A stretch of DNA of 64,000 nucleotides from Zarea fungicola (GCA_900169235.1 FWCC01000299.1:1-64000); one strand, 5' to 3'; positions 1-11,547 are shown, counted from the first letter of the stretch. The notes: generated by a model not told the origin, from the letters alone. Translations and numbers: made by a program.

Positions 1-500
1 TTGTCACCCCCTTGCCAGGCAACCAGGGTAGTCACCAGTCTGCTGGGGAAGCAGGGATTTACACGTTTGAACAAAACCTTGTTTATCTGAGCCTTAGATA
101 GTCGGTTCGGCTGCGTAATGATCGGGGGAGAAAATGTTGTCATGGTCCAGTGTGTAGTGATCCACACTCACAAAGCGACGGTGTACTTGTGTACTTACGT
201 GGATGGCACAGAGCTTTGACTGACCGATCTACAGTGCATGACGGAAGTCAAAATCTCAGCTTCTCAACCGTGTTGTAATAATATTATTGACGTAGTAGTA
301 CCCATATACATGCAGAAAGAAAAAAGAATAAACACGCAACAGACACATTTATGTCAATGAAGTATAATCCAGAAACGCCGGCGCCGCGACAGCTACCCCC
401 ATATCCAAGGCTTGATGCACAAGCCGCACTGTCGCTCCTCCATCCATTATTCCTCAACTACTGTATTTTTTAATCCTCAACCACTCTCACAACTGCAGCA
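1..500. other. 3' flank of the MFS gene, no gene seen
   Basis: These 500 bases lie downstream of the minus-strand transporter that ends at 501. I see no convincing ORF, tRNA or repeat here. The region should contain that transporter's 3' UTR and polyadenylation site. Confidence 0.5.
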
Positions 501-2491
501 TTAAACCTGCATCGTGCGTCCATTTTGCTCGCCTTCCGTTCTCGGCGCTGAGGACAGGACAGCAGGGTCTGTGGGCGGCAACTTTTCCTTCTCGCCTGCA
601 GACGAGCTGTTGTCTTCGTCCACTTCGTCGTGTGGAATGTCGGGTGGTGCAGAAAAGGTAGGGGCAACCTTGCTCCTGGCACGGATATCGGCTCCCCACT
701 TGTAAAATACAAATGGGATAGGTGCAAGAAGCAAGGCGACACAGCCAAGCAACGTACCGGCCCATTGGATACCCATGCCCTGGAACATCTGACGCGCAAA
801 CAATGGGAAGCCAGCGCCACAGAGCGATCGAAGAAATGTGTTGCCAGCAATGGCAGAGGCTGCAAACATGAGATAGGCGTCGACCAGGTAGTTGAGAGCC
901 TGAAGGAAAATCGACATGAGGCCAAAGCCGGTAAGAAGGCCGCTCAGCGTGGGGGCAATCCAGTGAATATCAGCCCGGTAGCCAGTCCTGACAGAACGTC
1001 AGCATTTTCTTTAAAGGGCAAAAAAAGAGTTGACTGTTCAACAGTCTCGGGGTCTGTTACTTACCATCCAAACCAAAAGATACCAATCGCAAAAGCAATG
1101 CCTCCAGCCATGATACTCGGCAGACGCCACTCAGGGATCGGAAGACCGTTGTTGGCCGCCAGCTTTCGGTTGTACCAAGGCTGCTGCAGAATGACAGCAA
1201 CACCAGCGAGCAGCTGTCCGAGAATCATGCCAAAAAAGGCCAAGCCGGCGATACCAGGCCTAAAGTGGTGGACACCGACAAAGACGAGGGGATAGGCGGA
1301 GAAGAAGAGGTACAGAATGCCGTAGATGAAGCTCATGTAAATCGAGAGGAGTAAAATAATTGGCTCGGTGAAGAGCAAACGTAGGGGACGGGTCAAATTC
1401 TTTGAGAGAAGCTCCCTTAAGTCAACTTCGATTTCCTCCTGCTTGGCGTGGATACCCCAGTTCTTAGTGCGGCGACGCAAGTCGGCGGCCTTGGAGATGA
1501 GGACAACAGGGGCGTAGGTTTCCTCGAGGAACAACAGGTCAAGCATGAAGGCAACAAACCCCATGATGGTGGCGAGATACTGCGTCCAACGCCAGCCTAG
1601 ATGAGAATCGACAATGAAACCACCAATGAAGGGTGCAAACATGGGGCCGGTAAAGACTGCCATTGAAAAGATGGTAATAGCTATGCCTCTGGATTTATTG
1701 TCAAACATATCGGAGAATACGGCTGCGACCACAGCGAGTGGACAGGCACCAAACAAGCCGCTAAAGAAGCGGCAGATGAGAATGGTTTGAATATTTTCAC
1801 CAGTGGCGCAACCAATAGAAAAGACAGTGAAGCCAAACATGGCGATAACAATGGGAAGACGGCGGCCACGCAGTTCGGACAGGGGAGCCCAGATAGTCGG
1901 GCCAAAGGCGAATCCCAAGACATAGAAGGTGGTGCCCAAAAGGCCAACCTCGAAGCCGACATGATACTGCTTGGCGACAGCCTGGGTGCCGGCGGAGAAG
2001 ATTGACGACGTGAATGCGGCGGTCATTGTAGTGTACCCCAGCATGGCCGCGGTCAAGAGCTTCTTGCGCAAGGGCCAGTTTTGCGCATGCAACGGGTCGT
2101 TGGGGCCGTCAAACTCGACGACATACTCCTCCTGGTCGGGCAGCGGAGGAGGATACGGCTTACCGGCACCAAAGGCGGGCAACGGTCTCCTGGATGCGCG
2201 GCTGGCAGTGCGGCTCTCGGGGCTCACACCGACCGTGGTGGCATGCTGGCTGCGGGCCGTTTGGATACGGCTGAGGGCAGTCGGGTGACGTTCGAGATCA
2301 TTGATGGTCGAGACGCGGCTCATGTTGCGGCGGACTGCGCCCCTAGCATCGTTACCAATGGATGATACCGTCGAGACGGACGACGCAGATAGGACTCGCT
2401 CGATTTCGTCGCTGGCACGGCGGCGGTAATTATGTGGTGAAGCCGCACGTTCGGCCTCGACCAGCTCACGGTCGATTTCGTCCACAGCCAT
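501..2491 (-). CDS. MFS drug/polyamine-type exporter (DHA1 family)
   Basis: Predicted plasma-membrane proton antiporter of the fungal DHA1 (Tpo/multidrug) family, about 637 aa. Exon 1 is 2491-1065 and exon 2 is 987-501. The 77-bp intron has a GTAAGT donor and CAG acceptor, and the splice joins FGW to TGYRADIHWIAP in frame. Residues 1-140 are a long Ser/Arg-rich cytosolic N-terminus, as is usual for Tpo-like proteins. Next come the family-typical NDPLHAQNWP motif, about 12 hydrophobic segments, the loop-2/3 motif APLSELRGRRLP and the TM4 region ICRFFSGLFGACPLAV. The C-terminal tail (from about residue 575) is hydrophilic and Ser/Pro/Glu-rich. No secondary-metabolite cluster surrounds it, so the substrate cannot be inferred. 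Family assignment is strong; the choice between polyamine and drug export is open. Confidence 0.9.
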
Positions 2492-2697
2492 CTTGGATGG
2501 GTACGGGGGTCAACCAGCGGGTGGGTGGTGGCGTTCTGGAGCAAGTTGTTAGCTAGTCCCCGTGTTATCGCATTGTCACATTGTACTGCCGTCTATGTTT
2601 ACTAACGGGATTGATGTATCGGACGAGGGCCAGGACGTCAAATGATATTGAAAAGGAAACGACCCAGGGTACCGAATTGAGGGTACAGTGAACAGAG

Positions 2698-3150
2698 ATG
2701 AATGCCAGCAAGGAGGGGAAATATGACGACGAAGATAAAATGAAGGTGCTTTCTCCCAATGGTGGTGGCTCGACAAGTAGCAATAATAAACCGCCGCGGG
2801 GGGTGGGTAAGCGTATGTTTTTATTACTTTATTTTTTGAGCCGTTCGTTCTTCCAGCACTTCAGCAGCCTAGCTTGGTGATTTTAACCCAATGCGTTTGT
2901 GGCTAGCCTCGCTCACCAAAAATCTATAGCTCGACTTTGTCTAGACCACATTCAGATTGGCAACTTCAACAGCTGCAAGAAGTCGGTAGAAGATTTCGCA
3001 AAATGCCGGCTCGAGGGCCCGCTGATGCAAAAAGCTATTGTGGGGGCCTTTGGCCGGCAAGCAAGGGCTTCGTTCGATGACTCTGACAAGATGGGCGCCG
3101 CTTCCGAAATGCTTCAGTCAATTCAATGGGGAGACGATGAAGGAAAATAA
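2698..3150 (+). CDS. possible small two-exon gene, unknown product
   Basis: This is a speculative gene model. An ATG at 2698 opens a Lys/Ser/Asn-rich exon with a GTAAGC donor at 2807. The downstream frame to 3150 has no ATG of its own near its start, but a TATAG acceptor at 2929, preceded by a CTCAC branch-like site, joins it in the right phase. The product would be about 109 aa. Its second half looks protein-like and contains one C-x9-C pair (CKKSVEDFAKC), which recalls half of a twin-CX9C mitochondrial protein but does not establish one. The alternative is an orphan exon or relic. It is divergent from the MFS exporter, with 206 bp between the two starts. Confidence 0.3.
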
Positions 3151-4400
3151 GACGGTATGTGATATTGATTTAATCAGACAGTGTAATTGATTACAAATCC
3201 CGGGCGCAAATTGTAGGAGCCACTATTTAACTATATATCCTCGAGCATTTCCAAGGGCAGAGAACACCGCAGGCCCGAGATCTGCAGTGCTCGCGTTCGC
3301 GGGCTGAGGTTCGGGCCAGCCTAAGCAGTATCCCATGTTTTGGCTACAGCCCGAGAGCCTCACCTGAGTAGGGGTCCATAGGCGTCGGAGATAGATAAAA
3401 GAACATGGATGAAATTTCACGCCACTCGGCATTGCAAGAGCGAGAAGGCTCCCGACTTTTACGGCTTTACTTCGTCTATAAGCCACTAAACTGCGAAACA
3501 AGGCTGCAGTAACGTAACGGATTAAGTGACCCTTGTTAAATGTGATTTACAAATTAGGCCCACTACGGTCTGCTCGGCACTAGGTTGATTTCGCGAGATT
3601 TGCCAAGAGATGCATATTCGGCTGGGTGCCTAGACTTGCTAAAGGATTGATCACGCAAGATAATATTGAAGGAAGAAAAACCACAGTGATTAAAATGCAC
3701 ATGTGCTGGTAATCCGCATTTCACGACGAGTACATGTTCAAAAACGACAGTATATCGTCATTGGCCGTTGTTGAGCTGCCCTGTAGAAACTCCACCGACT
3801 CCATTGTTAATCGCGAAGCCCGAACAGCCGCTGACGGCACCATGCAGCTGGCCTTTTAGGTCTTCTTTCCCTCTTTTCGTTTTGCAATCGGAAAGGCCGA
3901 CGGAACAGACTGTATGCTTCTAGTGAAATTTTTCCATCTTTTGCCGTCATTTATGCGAAAAGAGGCGCAAATTGAGGACCCCGAGCGATAATTTGCAGAC
4001 CGTTCTCTCGCAATGGTTTGAAGCAATTGGAATAACAATACTTGCCTGACGTAATACCAGAAATTCATATATTGTTGCGTACTTTGCGAATTTGTAGGCA
4101 GAAAGCACAGTTACCCCCCGCATTATTCCTTTCAGTTGGTTTGGAAGCGGCTGAGGCGGTAACTTGCCTAAGGCTCAAGGCAGACAAATAATTCAAGTAC
4201 GGATTGCGCACGCTCTACAGTAGCAGAAGAGCGCCATATGTTGTCGTTCAGTGAATTGTTGTGCAGCACCTATTAGAAGACCCAAAGCAAGGCCGTGCAT
4301 GTATCGTGTTACACTAAGTCGCACATTAACTTCACAGACACCTGGGAGGAGTTGTCCCTATGAATAATTTCTCACTGCCCACTGTGCGTTCATGGACCCA
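3151..4400. other. intergenic, upstream of U6
   Basis: About 1.25 kb with only short, unconvincing ORFs. I see no protein-like frame, tRNA or repeat. Its right edge holds the TATA elements of the U6 gene. Confidence 0.5.
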
Positions 4401-4401
4401 C

Positions 4402-4416
4402 TATAAAAGGTATATA
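4402..4416 (+). promoter_or_regulatory. TATA elements of the U6 gene
   Basis: TATAAAAGG at 4402-4410 is followed directly by TATATA at 4411-4416. These sit about 39 and 30 bp upstream of the predicted U6 5' end, the usual place for a TFIIIB-recruiting TATA box in yeast-type U6 genes. Confidence 0.75.
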
Positions 4417-4507
4417 GAGTAAAATAATTCCAATCATTTCGAGCTTCGGCTCATTTGGTCTTTTGAAACGATACAGAGAAGATTAGCATGGCCCCTGCAC
4501 TAAGGAT

Positions 4508-4566
4508 GTAAGTCTTCACCCTGAAGGTTCAGAGTTCGAAACCCCGGCACTAACAGAAATTCCCAG
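4508..4566 (+). other. spliceosomal intron inside U6 snRNA
   Basis: A 59-bp intron with a GTAAGT donor, an ACTAAC branch site at about 4549-4554 and a CCCAG acceptor. Removing it restores the conserved GGAUGACACGC segment exactly. It also contains the B-box-like element at 4533-4543, so the intron would serve both splicing and Pol III transcription. Confidence 0.92.
4533..4543 (+). promoter_or_regulatory. Pol III B-box-like element inside the U6 intron
   Basis: AGTTCGAAACC matches the B-box consensus GGTTCGANNCC except at the first base. It lies about 50 nt downstream of an A-box-like stretch in U6 exon 1 (TTAGCATGG, about 4484-4492), which is tRNA-like spacing suitable for TFIIIC. In S. pombe the U6 B box is also intronic, so this follows established precedent. 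Confidence 0.8.
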
Positions 4567-4595
4567 GACACGCAATCTCAAAGAGAAGCTACAAG

Positions 4596-4604
4596 TTTTT
4601 TTTT
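4596..4604 (+). terminator. Pol III terminator of U6 (T9)
   Basis: A run of nine T residues directly follows U6 exon 2, a strong Pol III termination signal. Confidence 0.9.
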
Positions 4605-4847
4605 GCTATTTGTTTTTAATAACTTTTCTTGCCCTTTTTGGCTGTTGGATTTTTTTTTTGGCGTGTGCGTTCGTCATTCAAGAAATCTCTTGTTTAGTCG
4701 GCCGCATTCGGGAGCGGCAGTGACAGCGGCAGTGGCAGTAGCCAGGCACTCACCAGACACGGCTCTGCATAGTAAAGCTGGACTGTGGTTGTATGCAACT
4801 ATTTAATCCTGCAAATATCTTATCATGCATTTGCACACTATTTTTCT

Positions 4848-6536
4848 TCATCTTACTCCCCAACCATGCTCCAACAGTGCAGTCGCCTGCTCCAAGCTCA
4901 ACCCTGCCGTCTCAGGGTATATGCGCCAGATGAGCACCTCACCAACCAGGCAAACGCTCGCATACAGCGCAAACGTCCACGGCGGCGTCAGCGCATCCAT
5001 TAGCGGCAGGAAAGTCAGTCCAATAACAAAATTGGCAGACCAGTTGGTCGCCGTGGCCACGCCGCTACCCAGCGAGCGCACTGCCATGGGAAACAGCTCG
5101 CTCTGCATCCATGGGACGTTGCCTAGACCAATGGCGTATGATGCTACGTAGAGCATTATGCTAAAGAGAATTATGCTCGCTGCATCAATACTGCCTGCGA
5201 CGGGTGGCGTGTCGGGCTTTGTGTCGAGGGCAAGGAACGAGAAGCCGAGTGACGCGAGCAGAAGGCCGCAGACCATGACTGGGATGGAGTAAAGCAGTAT
5301 TCTGCGGCGACCAATGCGGTCGATGAGCACGAGTGCGATGCCGGTAAAGATAAAATTCGTGACAGCCACAGTGAGGGATGCCAGCGTCGGACTCTTGAAT
5401 CCAACCATGGTGAAGATTGTGGCAGAAAAGTACATGAGCGAGTTCTGTAACAGTCAGCTTGGAAAATGGCAATGCAATATATAGATTGTGCGCCTTACGA
5501 ATCCACATAGTTGCTGCAATCCCTGCAGTAAACACGCAATTGCCAGCGCCCGTCGATTCTTCCCTTCCTTGAGTAATAGCCCCCATGCTCCCAGCCACTT
5601 TGGCGTGCCCGACTCCAGGTTTCCACGCCGTCTACGCATCTCCTGCTCATGGGATGCTTCGTCTTCAATGCGTTTAAGAATAGAATCTACCTCCTCCCCG
5701 TCTGCCGCTGCTCCTTGCGTTTGCGTAATCACCTTCCTGGCAGCCTCGGTCCTGTCAGCGTTGACCAGCCATCGCGGCGTCTCGGGCATGAAACTAATCA
5801 ACACTGCCTGAACCGCCGCCGGCACGGCGCCCAGCCCAACCATCCAGCGCCAACCCATCTCCGGCGGCGCGTACGTCGCAAACAACCAGCCGATTACATA
5901 CGCCACTACCTGTCCTGCGGTTATGAACATGACATTCGTCGTCACGAGGCGTCCACGATGCGCTGCGGGCGCAATCTCGGCAATGTATAGTGGTACAACG
6001 AAGCTCGCGGCACCAACGCCGGCGCCAATGATGCACCGACCGATCACCATGAGCCACACGGTCGAGCTGGCGGCCTGCAGCACAGCGCCGCTGACAAAGA
6101 GCGCATCCGCATACAGGATTACCCGCCGGCGACCTAGCCTGTCAGCGAGCAGCGAGGAGACAGGCGACGCAGCGAGCGCGAAGAGTGCCGTCGCGGATGT
6201 AATAATCGACTTGTCGAGTGAGGTGAGTTCGCGGTTTGAGAGTGCTTTGCCGATGGAGACGAGGGTTCCGGATATTACACCAGTGTCGTCTGCCCGACTA
6301 GAATTAGCAATGCTCCTTTGGAAGCGCGGGGGCAGTGCGCCCAACTGCCTTCTCCGAGGTCTCGAGAACCTACAGCCAAATAGCAGGCCGCTTATGCCAG
6401 CCGCAAAGGTGAGCAGTAGCACAAATAGGCCAGGACCAGCTTTCTCTGTCGGCTTTCGTCTCGGCACGTCGCTTCTCGGCTCAACCCCATCGTCACGCAA
6501 CTCATCGGGAATTAGTGGCTCTTGGGCGTCATCCAT
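4848..6536 (-). CDS. sugar/inositol-type MFS transporter
   Basis: Predicted plasma-membrane proton symporter of the sugar porter family, about 516 aa. It is closest by eye to fungal myo-inositol transporters (Itr-like). Three exons: 6536-6374, 6289-5499 and 5444-4848. Splicing restores GLLFGYDTGVISG across intron 1 (84 bp, GTAGGT donor) and LCGFNSLMYFSATIF across intron 2 (54 bp, GTAAGG donor). Family signatures are present: the TM1 GYDTGVISG motif, DRLGRR in loop 2/3, GAASFVVPLYIAEIAPAAHRGR, PETPRWL before the central loop, and DRIGRRR in loop 8/9. The N-terminal 40 residues are hydrophilic. The substrate is inferred only from overall resemblance; another polyol or hexose is possible. Confidence 0.88.
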
Positions 6537-6903
6537 GGTATAGCATGTTCATTCTACAGCTCAAAGTAAAAGTAGCTCTCGTGTTGGGTGATGGACGAAT
6601 GTACGGCGAGCCGTGGGGTTGCTGGTGTGTCAGTAACGCTTCTGTCGGGCGGAGCTCTGCGGCAGCTACGGGGCATGTGTGTACTCTCGTGGACAGCTGA
6701 TATAGGTACTCAATATTACACACCACGCAATATTATTTTGGTCATGGCTGACAAAAATCACGAAAAACAATTCATCTTCGTGATATTTAGTTTTAGCTTT
6801 CGACTGACCGATAAATATATTTTTAAGTTCTCGTGTGCCTCGTGCTAATCATGAGGGCTGCAGTGTAAAAATTTGCTGGTTTTCCCTAGTACTAATTGTA
6901 GAA
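6537..6903. other. intergenic between two minus-strand genes
   Basis: It should hold the promoter of the sugar transporter and the 3' end of the UCH gene. The 6720-6900 part is AT-rich. I see no gene in it. Confidence 0.5.
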
Positions 6904-7671
6904 TCACGGCGTGAGACTCGGATCCTTGTTTGCCAGTGCCACGATACTGAAATTAGGGTTTCCTTCGGAATGATTTAGAAACTTGCGGATACCAAGTTCT
7001 AAAGCCCTTTCGCTCAATACATCGTCTTCTGGCGGAATAGATCCCCGGTCGATGGGTCCATCGGTGTTGCCCTCCAGTTCCCACAGATGTCCATCCGGCC
7101 CCTTGACATAGGCCAGAAAGTGAAGGCCAGGAAACTCCTCTGCTGGTGGAGCAACCGAGTTTCCCGTCTTCGCTGCACGCATATGTGCTCTCTCTAGCTC
7201 CTCGCTGTTATAGAGTACCTTGGCGCGGGGATTCGGTGGTAGGGGTGTTGCTTCGGTGAGGAGCCGGTCTAAGAGTGAGCCCTTTATTATATACTTGCTT
7301 GCCTCTCCATTTGCAACGGAGTGGAATAGAGCGTATAGGCCGCAGGCATTTCCAATGGTCTGTCGGAACCACATGATGGGCTCGTCGTCGCCAGCCTTGG
7401 TATAAGTCAGATCTTCCATGTCGGCCGCGATGCCGTCTTCCTCGCGAGAAGCGTAGTACATCTTGGCTGGTGTGATGAATATGAGAGCATGGGCCGGTCT
7501 CGGGATCATGGCAAGTAAGTCGGCATCGTCGATGCTGTAGACATCGTAGAAGCCTAGCTCAGGGGACAGGCCGAGGTCATGGACGAGCGATGTGAGGACC
7601 TCCGGGTTGTTTTCAAGTGGAATAACTTGCTTGCGCCCGGATGGCGAGATCCATACTCCTTCAGTAGGCAT
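6904..7671 (-). CDS. ubiquitin carboxyl-terminal hydrolase, UCH family (C12)
   Basis: Cysteine protease that removes small adducts from ubiquitin or Nedd8 C-termini (UCH-L3/Yuh1 type). Single exon, 255 aa, a normal length for a UCH-only enzyme. The oxyanion Gln is Q104, the nucleophile is C110 in RQTIGNACGLYALFHS, and the catalytic His is H184 in GLHFLAYV. The residue aligned with the usual catalytic Asp (ELDG in Yuh1/UCH-L3) is Glu, E200 in WELEGNTDGP. This may be a conservative change common in filamentous fungi. The crossover-loop region (about 140-170) is present. No UCH37-type C-terminal extension is seen. It is divergent from bud6. Confidence 0.93.
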   Translation of the reverse strand: MPTEGVWISPSGRKQVIPLENNPEVLTSLVHDLGLSPELGFYDVYSIDDADLLAMIPRPAHALIFITPAKMYYASREEDGIAADMEDLTYTKAGDDEPIMWFRQTIGNACGLYALFHSVANGEASKYIIKGSLLDRLLTEATPLPPNPRAKVLYNSEELERAHMRAAKTGNSVAPPAEEFPGLHFLAYVKGPDGHLWELEGNTDGPIDRGSIPPEDDVLSERALELGIRKFLNHSEGNPNFSIVALANKDPSLTP

Positions 7672-8498
7672 AGTTCGCTTTTTAAATTAATCAGACGTTT
7701 CCCAACTTGAAGGCTGGATGGTGACTAATGATTTATTCATCATGATGTCGATATGAACCAGGACTACGTTTAGGTGGGGCTAGAACAACACATCAGAGGG
7801 GGTAACTACCTCCAGGGGAGCAGGAGTAGAGGAGCAAGATGGTATATAGGCGTTTAGCGAAGCTTTTTCCCATCTTGGCAGCAAGAGTACATTTCGACTG
7901 TTCCTATCGGATTGTTTTCTTTTTCTCTTGTACAGTGAATGGTTTTACGGTGTATGTGGATGGGTCAAGACTCTCTCGACGGCTGGTTGGCAGACCTGAA
8001 TTGCTGGTATCAGGAGTTTGTTGGCAGTTGATGATGGTCATGCACCTCACAACAGCACCCGAAAGAACAGAAAAATGTGCCATTTACCATCAGGAGACCT
8101 CCGAAAGAAGTAACCAATACTTCAGTTCTTTAAGAAAATTATCTGGTCGTTCTTTAGGGTAGTCAAATACGCAAATCGGTTGGCACGTGCGGTTAAGCCA
8201 GGGGGCGCACAAGCTAAAGTTGACCCACTTGAAACTACAGGCCAGGCCGGTTTTCTCCTGGAACCACGTCGACAAGCCCCAACAGCCGTCAAGCTCGTAT
8301 TCAAAGGCCCGGTCGTTCGCTACCTTTCTTTATCGTGGGCCATGGGGATTCCACTGTCTATCTAGGATCGAAAAACTGTTGTCTCGCCCCGCGCAGCTCC
8401 CCCCTCTCGCAGTAGACGTCTCCATTTCTTTAAAGTTTGTCGTCTACCTCGAACGGAGTCCTTCAAGGCCGGCTCAAGAGCCGCACGTAATCGTCATT
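7672..8498. other. divergent promoter region between UCH and bud6
   Basis: 827 bp between two divergent start codons. The frames are short and not protein-like. From about 8350 to 8498 the DNA is pyrimidine-rich, consistent with the bud6 5' UTR. No RNA gene seen. Confidence 0.5.
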
Positions 8499-11400
8499 AT
8501 GCAACCCGCACCCCCTCAGTCTCAAAGGGTGTATTCGCAAAGGCGCGCAGAGGATAATATTGTTCAGCCATCCAACAGCCAGAGTAGAGCCATGTCGCCC
8601 ACTGGTGTACCATCCAGATCTTCGACGGCTTCACTTAAATCATCCCAGGGCGGTAGTACGCGCAGGTCGACTCGCGAGGTTCGTACTTTGGCCGAGACCT
8701 ACCAATAGTGCGAGCGCACTTGAGCTTACATGGAGAAAACAGAATGGAAGTTCAGGCTCAAGTGTCCCTTTATCGCAGATCGAAAAGAGCGTCACTCACC
8801 TGTTAGTCGCCACCAAGCAGCTTCTCGAAACCCTCACTCAGTGGTCCCGTGGCCATGCGACCGATACCCAAGTCTCCGACGTTTATGTCCGCCTAGGCTA
8901 CGAATTCAATATGGCGTGTCGTGCCTTTACTGCCATTAACGTCGACACGTCCGACCTCGGCAATGTGCCTGACTTGCTTCGAAGCATACTCGAGGCGACA
9001 TTGAGCCAAGAAGCCAGTGCAGAAAGCCTTGAACGATATCTACCGCGAATCAGAGATATAATTATCAACCTACTCCATGGTCTGAAGCGGAAGCAACAGC
9101 GTCTGCGACAGCGACAGGCTCGAGATAGGGACGGTACTAGCGTTCCAGAACGGACAACCAGCATCAGCACCGTAAACAGTGGGAGCAGTGGTGGTCTCAC
9201 AAACATGCTCGATGAAGGTCTCGACTCTGGATATAGACAAGAACAAGCACAGTCGGAGGAACCTATGCAACCAGATGGTAGCTCATCGCCGAACCGTCGA
9301 CCTAATGTGTCACGAGAGCCATCGCGCGCTTCTATTCAATCAAACCGGTCGTCTTTCCAGAATGCGCCTTCTATACCGCCGCCATATCCTAGTGACGAAG
9401 GCGGGCTTCCTTCTATCCCTTCTGGGGAGCTGAATATTGAAGCCTTTCCTCCTCCTCCCCCGCCACCACCGGAACCTCAATCAAGTGCTCTCGCTGCTCT
9501 ACAAAAGGGCGGCGATTTGGAAAGACGTGCCTCGCGGCGATACTCCCAGTATCAAATATCGAAACATCTCGGTAGCGCCAATGTTGCTGTACCAATTTTG
9601 CCCCATCAAAACTCTCCTATCCCGAATCGCGGTAGAAAAGAGGCGCGAGAATCGCTGTACGCTGTTCAAAAGCGCGAGTCGGTGCGGCACAGCCGCCATC
9701 CATCGACACAGTCCAAATCTGGTACTTCCCCGGCCCCGCCTCCTGTCGTAATTGAGGAACGCATCCCAGAAGATACCAATGGGGTTGATAGTCCCATGGT
9801 TCAAACTCCAGAAGACAAATATGCGCCGAGCGCGACGTTGAGTGGACCGCTCTCCGAGCCCGTGCAGTTTATGAATGAACAGAGAAAAGCCGAGCCAGAT
9901 GCAAAACCTATCGATAAGACTGAAACGTTACCTGTTGCCCCTGAGCATAAGGGCGACTCTTACTTCCAGGTGTCGCCACCGCCGACCCCAACTAAAGACT
10001 TGACGCTCTTCCTCCAATACAAGTCCAAGGTCAAAAAGATTGTTCTTCCAGAAGGAAGCAGTGAATTGTCCATTGGACGCCTGCAACTCGCCTTTATCGA
10101 AAAGTTTTCTTGGAACACGCAGCACAACGGCACTGACTTACCCGAGATATATATTCAAGACCCAGTTTCAGGTGTGCGACACGAACTGGAGGACCTATCG
10201 GACGTCAAAGACCGTACCGTGCTTGTTCTCAATATAGAGGCTCTTGATGAGGTCAAACGCCACATCGACGAGGGTATTTCTGGCCTGACTAGAATTGTGC
10301 AAGATGTGCAGCAGAATGTTCAGAGTCAAGCTGTAACACTACAGCGAGTTTCAGATAGACAGCAGGAGACTGCCGAGGAAGTTTTGCGCCTGGCTCTGGC
10401 ACCGCCAGTTGCTGTACAGTCTGCAGATGGGTCGAAAGCTGTTGTCAACACAGGACCTAAACTTGGCGCTCGTCATGTCGGACAGATCCAGACACTCCGT
10501 CGCGACATTGCTGTCCTGCGCCAAACTTACTCCGATTTCCAATCTACAATGGAAGCATCGATGGCTGCTGTCCGACAAAAAGCAGGAAGCATCAAGTCTG
10601 CGGCCAACAATGCTTCGCAACCCGATTTAGACGGAGACGGTGGATATAGCTATGTCAGCAAGGGCCGTAAGAAGCTCAACTCGGACTCCGATCAGCTGGT
10701 TGGAAAGGTGGACGACCTCCAGGATCTTATTGAGGACCTGCGGAAGGATGTTGTTCATAGGGGTGTGAAGCCGCTCCCGCGTCAACTCGCAACAGTCAAT
10801 GAAGATATTACCAGCCTCACCAAGGCTCTAAAAAGCATGGAAGACTATATGACGGAGGAGAAGCCAATCTGGACCAAAATCTGGGAAAAGGAGCTCGAAG
10901 ATGTGTGCCAGGGCCGCGACGAATTACGCCTTATGGAGGACCTGTTAGTCGACCTGCGAGATGACCTGGAAAAGGCCACGGAAACGTTCGCCCTTGTCGA
11001 GCAAGCTATGAAGGAGCAGATGAAGGATAGTGGCGAGGGAGTCAACCCGGGAACATCTAGACTCTTTTCCAAGGGGCTGAGCAATCTCGGTAACAGTCTC
11101 GATCAGAATGCTGCCAAGGAAGACCTCCTTGGAGCAGTGCGCGCCTTGCAACCTAACCACGAGAACCGTCTTGACGCCATTGAGCGTGCAGAGAAGCTAC
11201 GCCAAAAGGAACTCCGCGACCGCGGAGGCACTGAAATGCAGCGTGAGATTGCTAGCTTCGTGCGCGAAGGCAAGCTCAAGAAGTCTGGCGGGTTTGAAGA
11301 AGTCGAGAGGGCGAGAATAGCTATGGACGAGAAGATTCGCCGCGAAGTATGGGAACGCATGAATGGCATGATTGCCGACGATGCTGGCGAATATGAAGAG

Positions 11401-11547
11401 GAAGAAGAGGAAGAGGCCGAGGACGAGGTGGAGGAGGGTGAGGAGTACACAGATACAGAGACCGAGGTCGCTGAGTCTGACGGCGTGGTGGAAGACTCCG
11501 CGCGCAAGTCTGGGGATTCTACTGTGGCGAGTACGACTACGAAATAA
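8499..11547 (+). CDS. Bud6/Aip3 actin-interacting polarity protein
   Basis: Polarisome protein that binds actin and stimulates formin, acting at hyphal tips and septa. Exon 1 is 8499-8678 and exon 2 is 8743-11547, giving about 994 aa. The 64-bp intron has a GTTCGT donor and AACAG acceptor, and joins STRE to NGSSGSS in frame. The start ATG at 8499 follows a pyrimidine-rich leader. Residues 60-200 hold the conserved N-terminal Bud6 region (IEKSVTHLLVATKQLLETL). Residues 200-470 are Ser/Pro-rich with a polyproline stretch (PPPPPPPE) that could bind SH3 or profilin. From about 477 (DLTLFLQYKSKVKKIVLPEG) the AIP3 homology region begins and continues as coiled coil to about 940. The tail is Glu-rich. 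Typical length for filamentous fungi. Confidence 0.93.

Larger units (their letters stand above)
4441..4599 (+). ncRNA. U6 spliceosomal snRNA, interrupted by an intron
   Basis: Catalytic snRNA of the spliceosome. The 5' stem-loop GAGC-UUCG-GCUC starts at 4441. The invariant ACAGAGA box (4472-4478), the AGC triad (about 4485-4487) and the CCCCUGCAC...AAGGAU internal stem-loop follow. At 4508 the RNA is interrupted by a 59-bp mRNA-type intron. Exon 2 (4567 to about 4599) restores GACACGC-AAUCUCAAAGAGAAG and ends in a T run. The spliced RNA is about 100 nt, normal for U6. The break falls directly after the U equivalent to yeast U80, a catalytic metal ligand, so unspliced RNA should be inactive. 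Introns in fungal U6 genes are known, for example in Schizosaccharomyces pombe. Confidence 0.95.
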
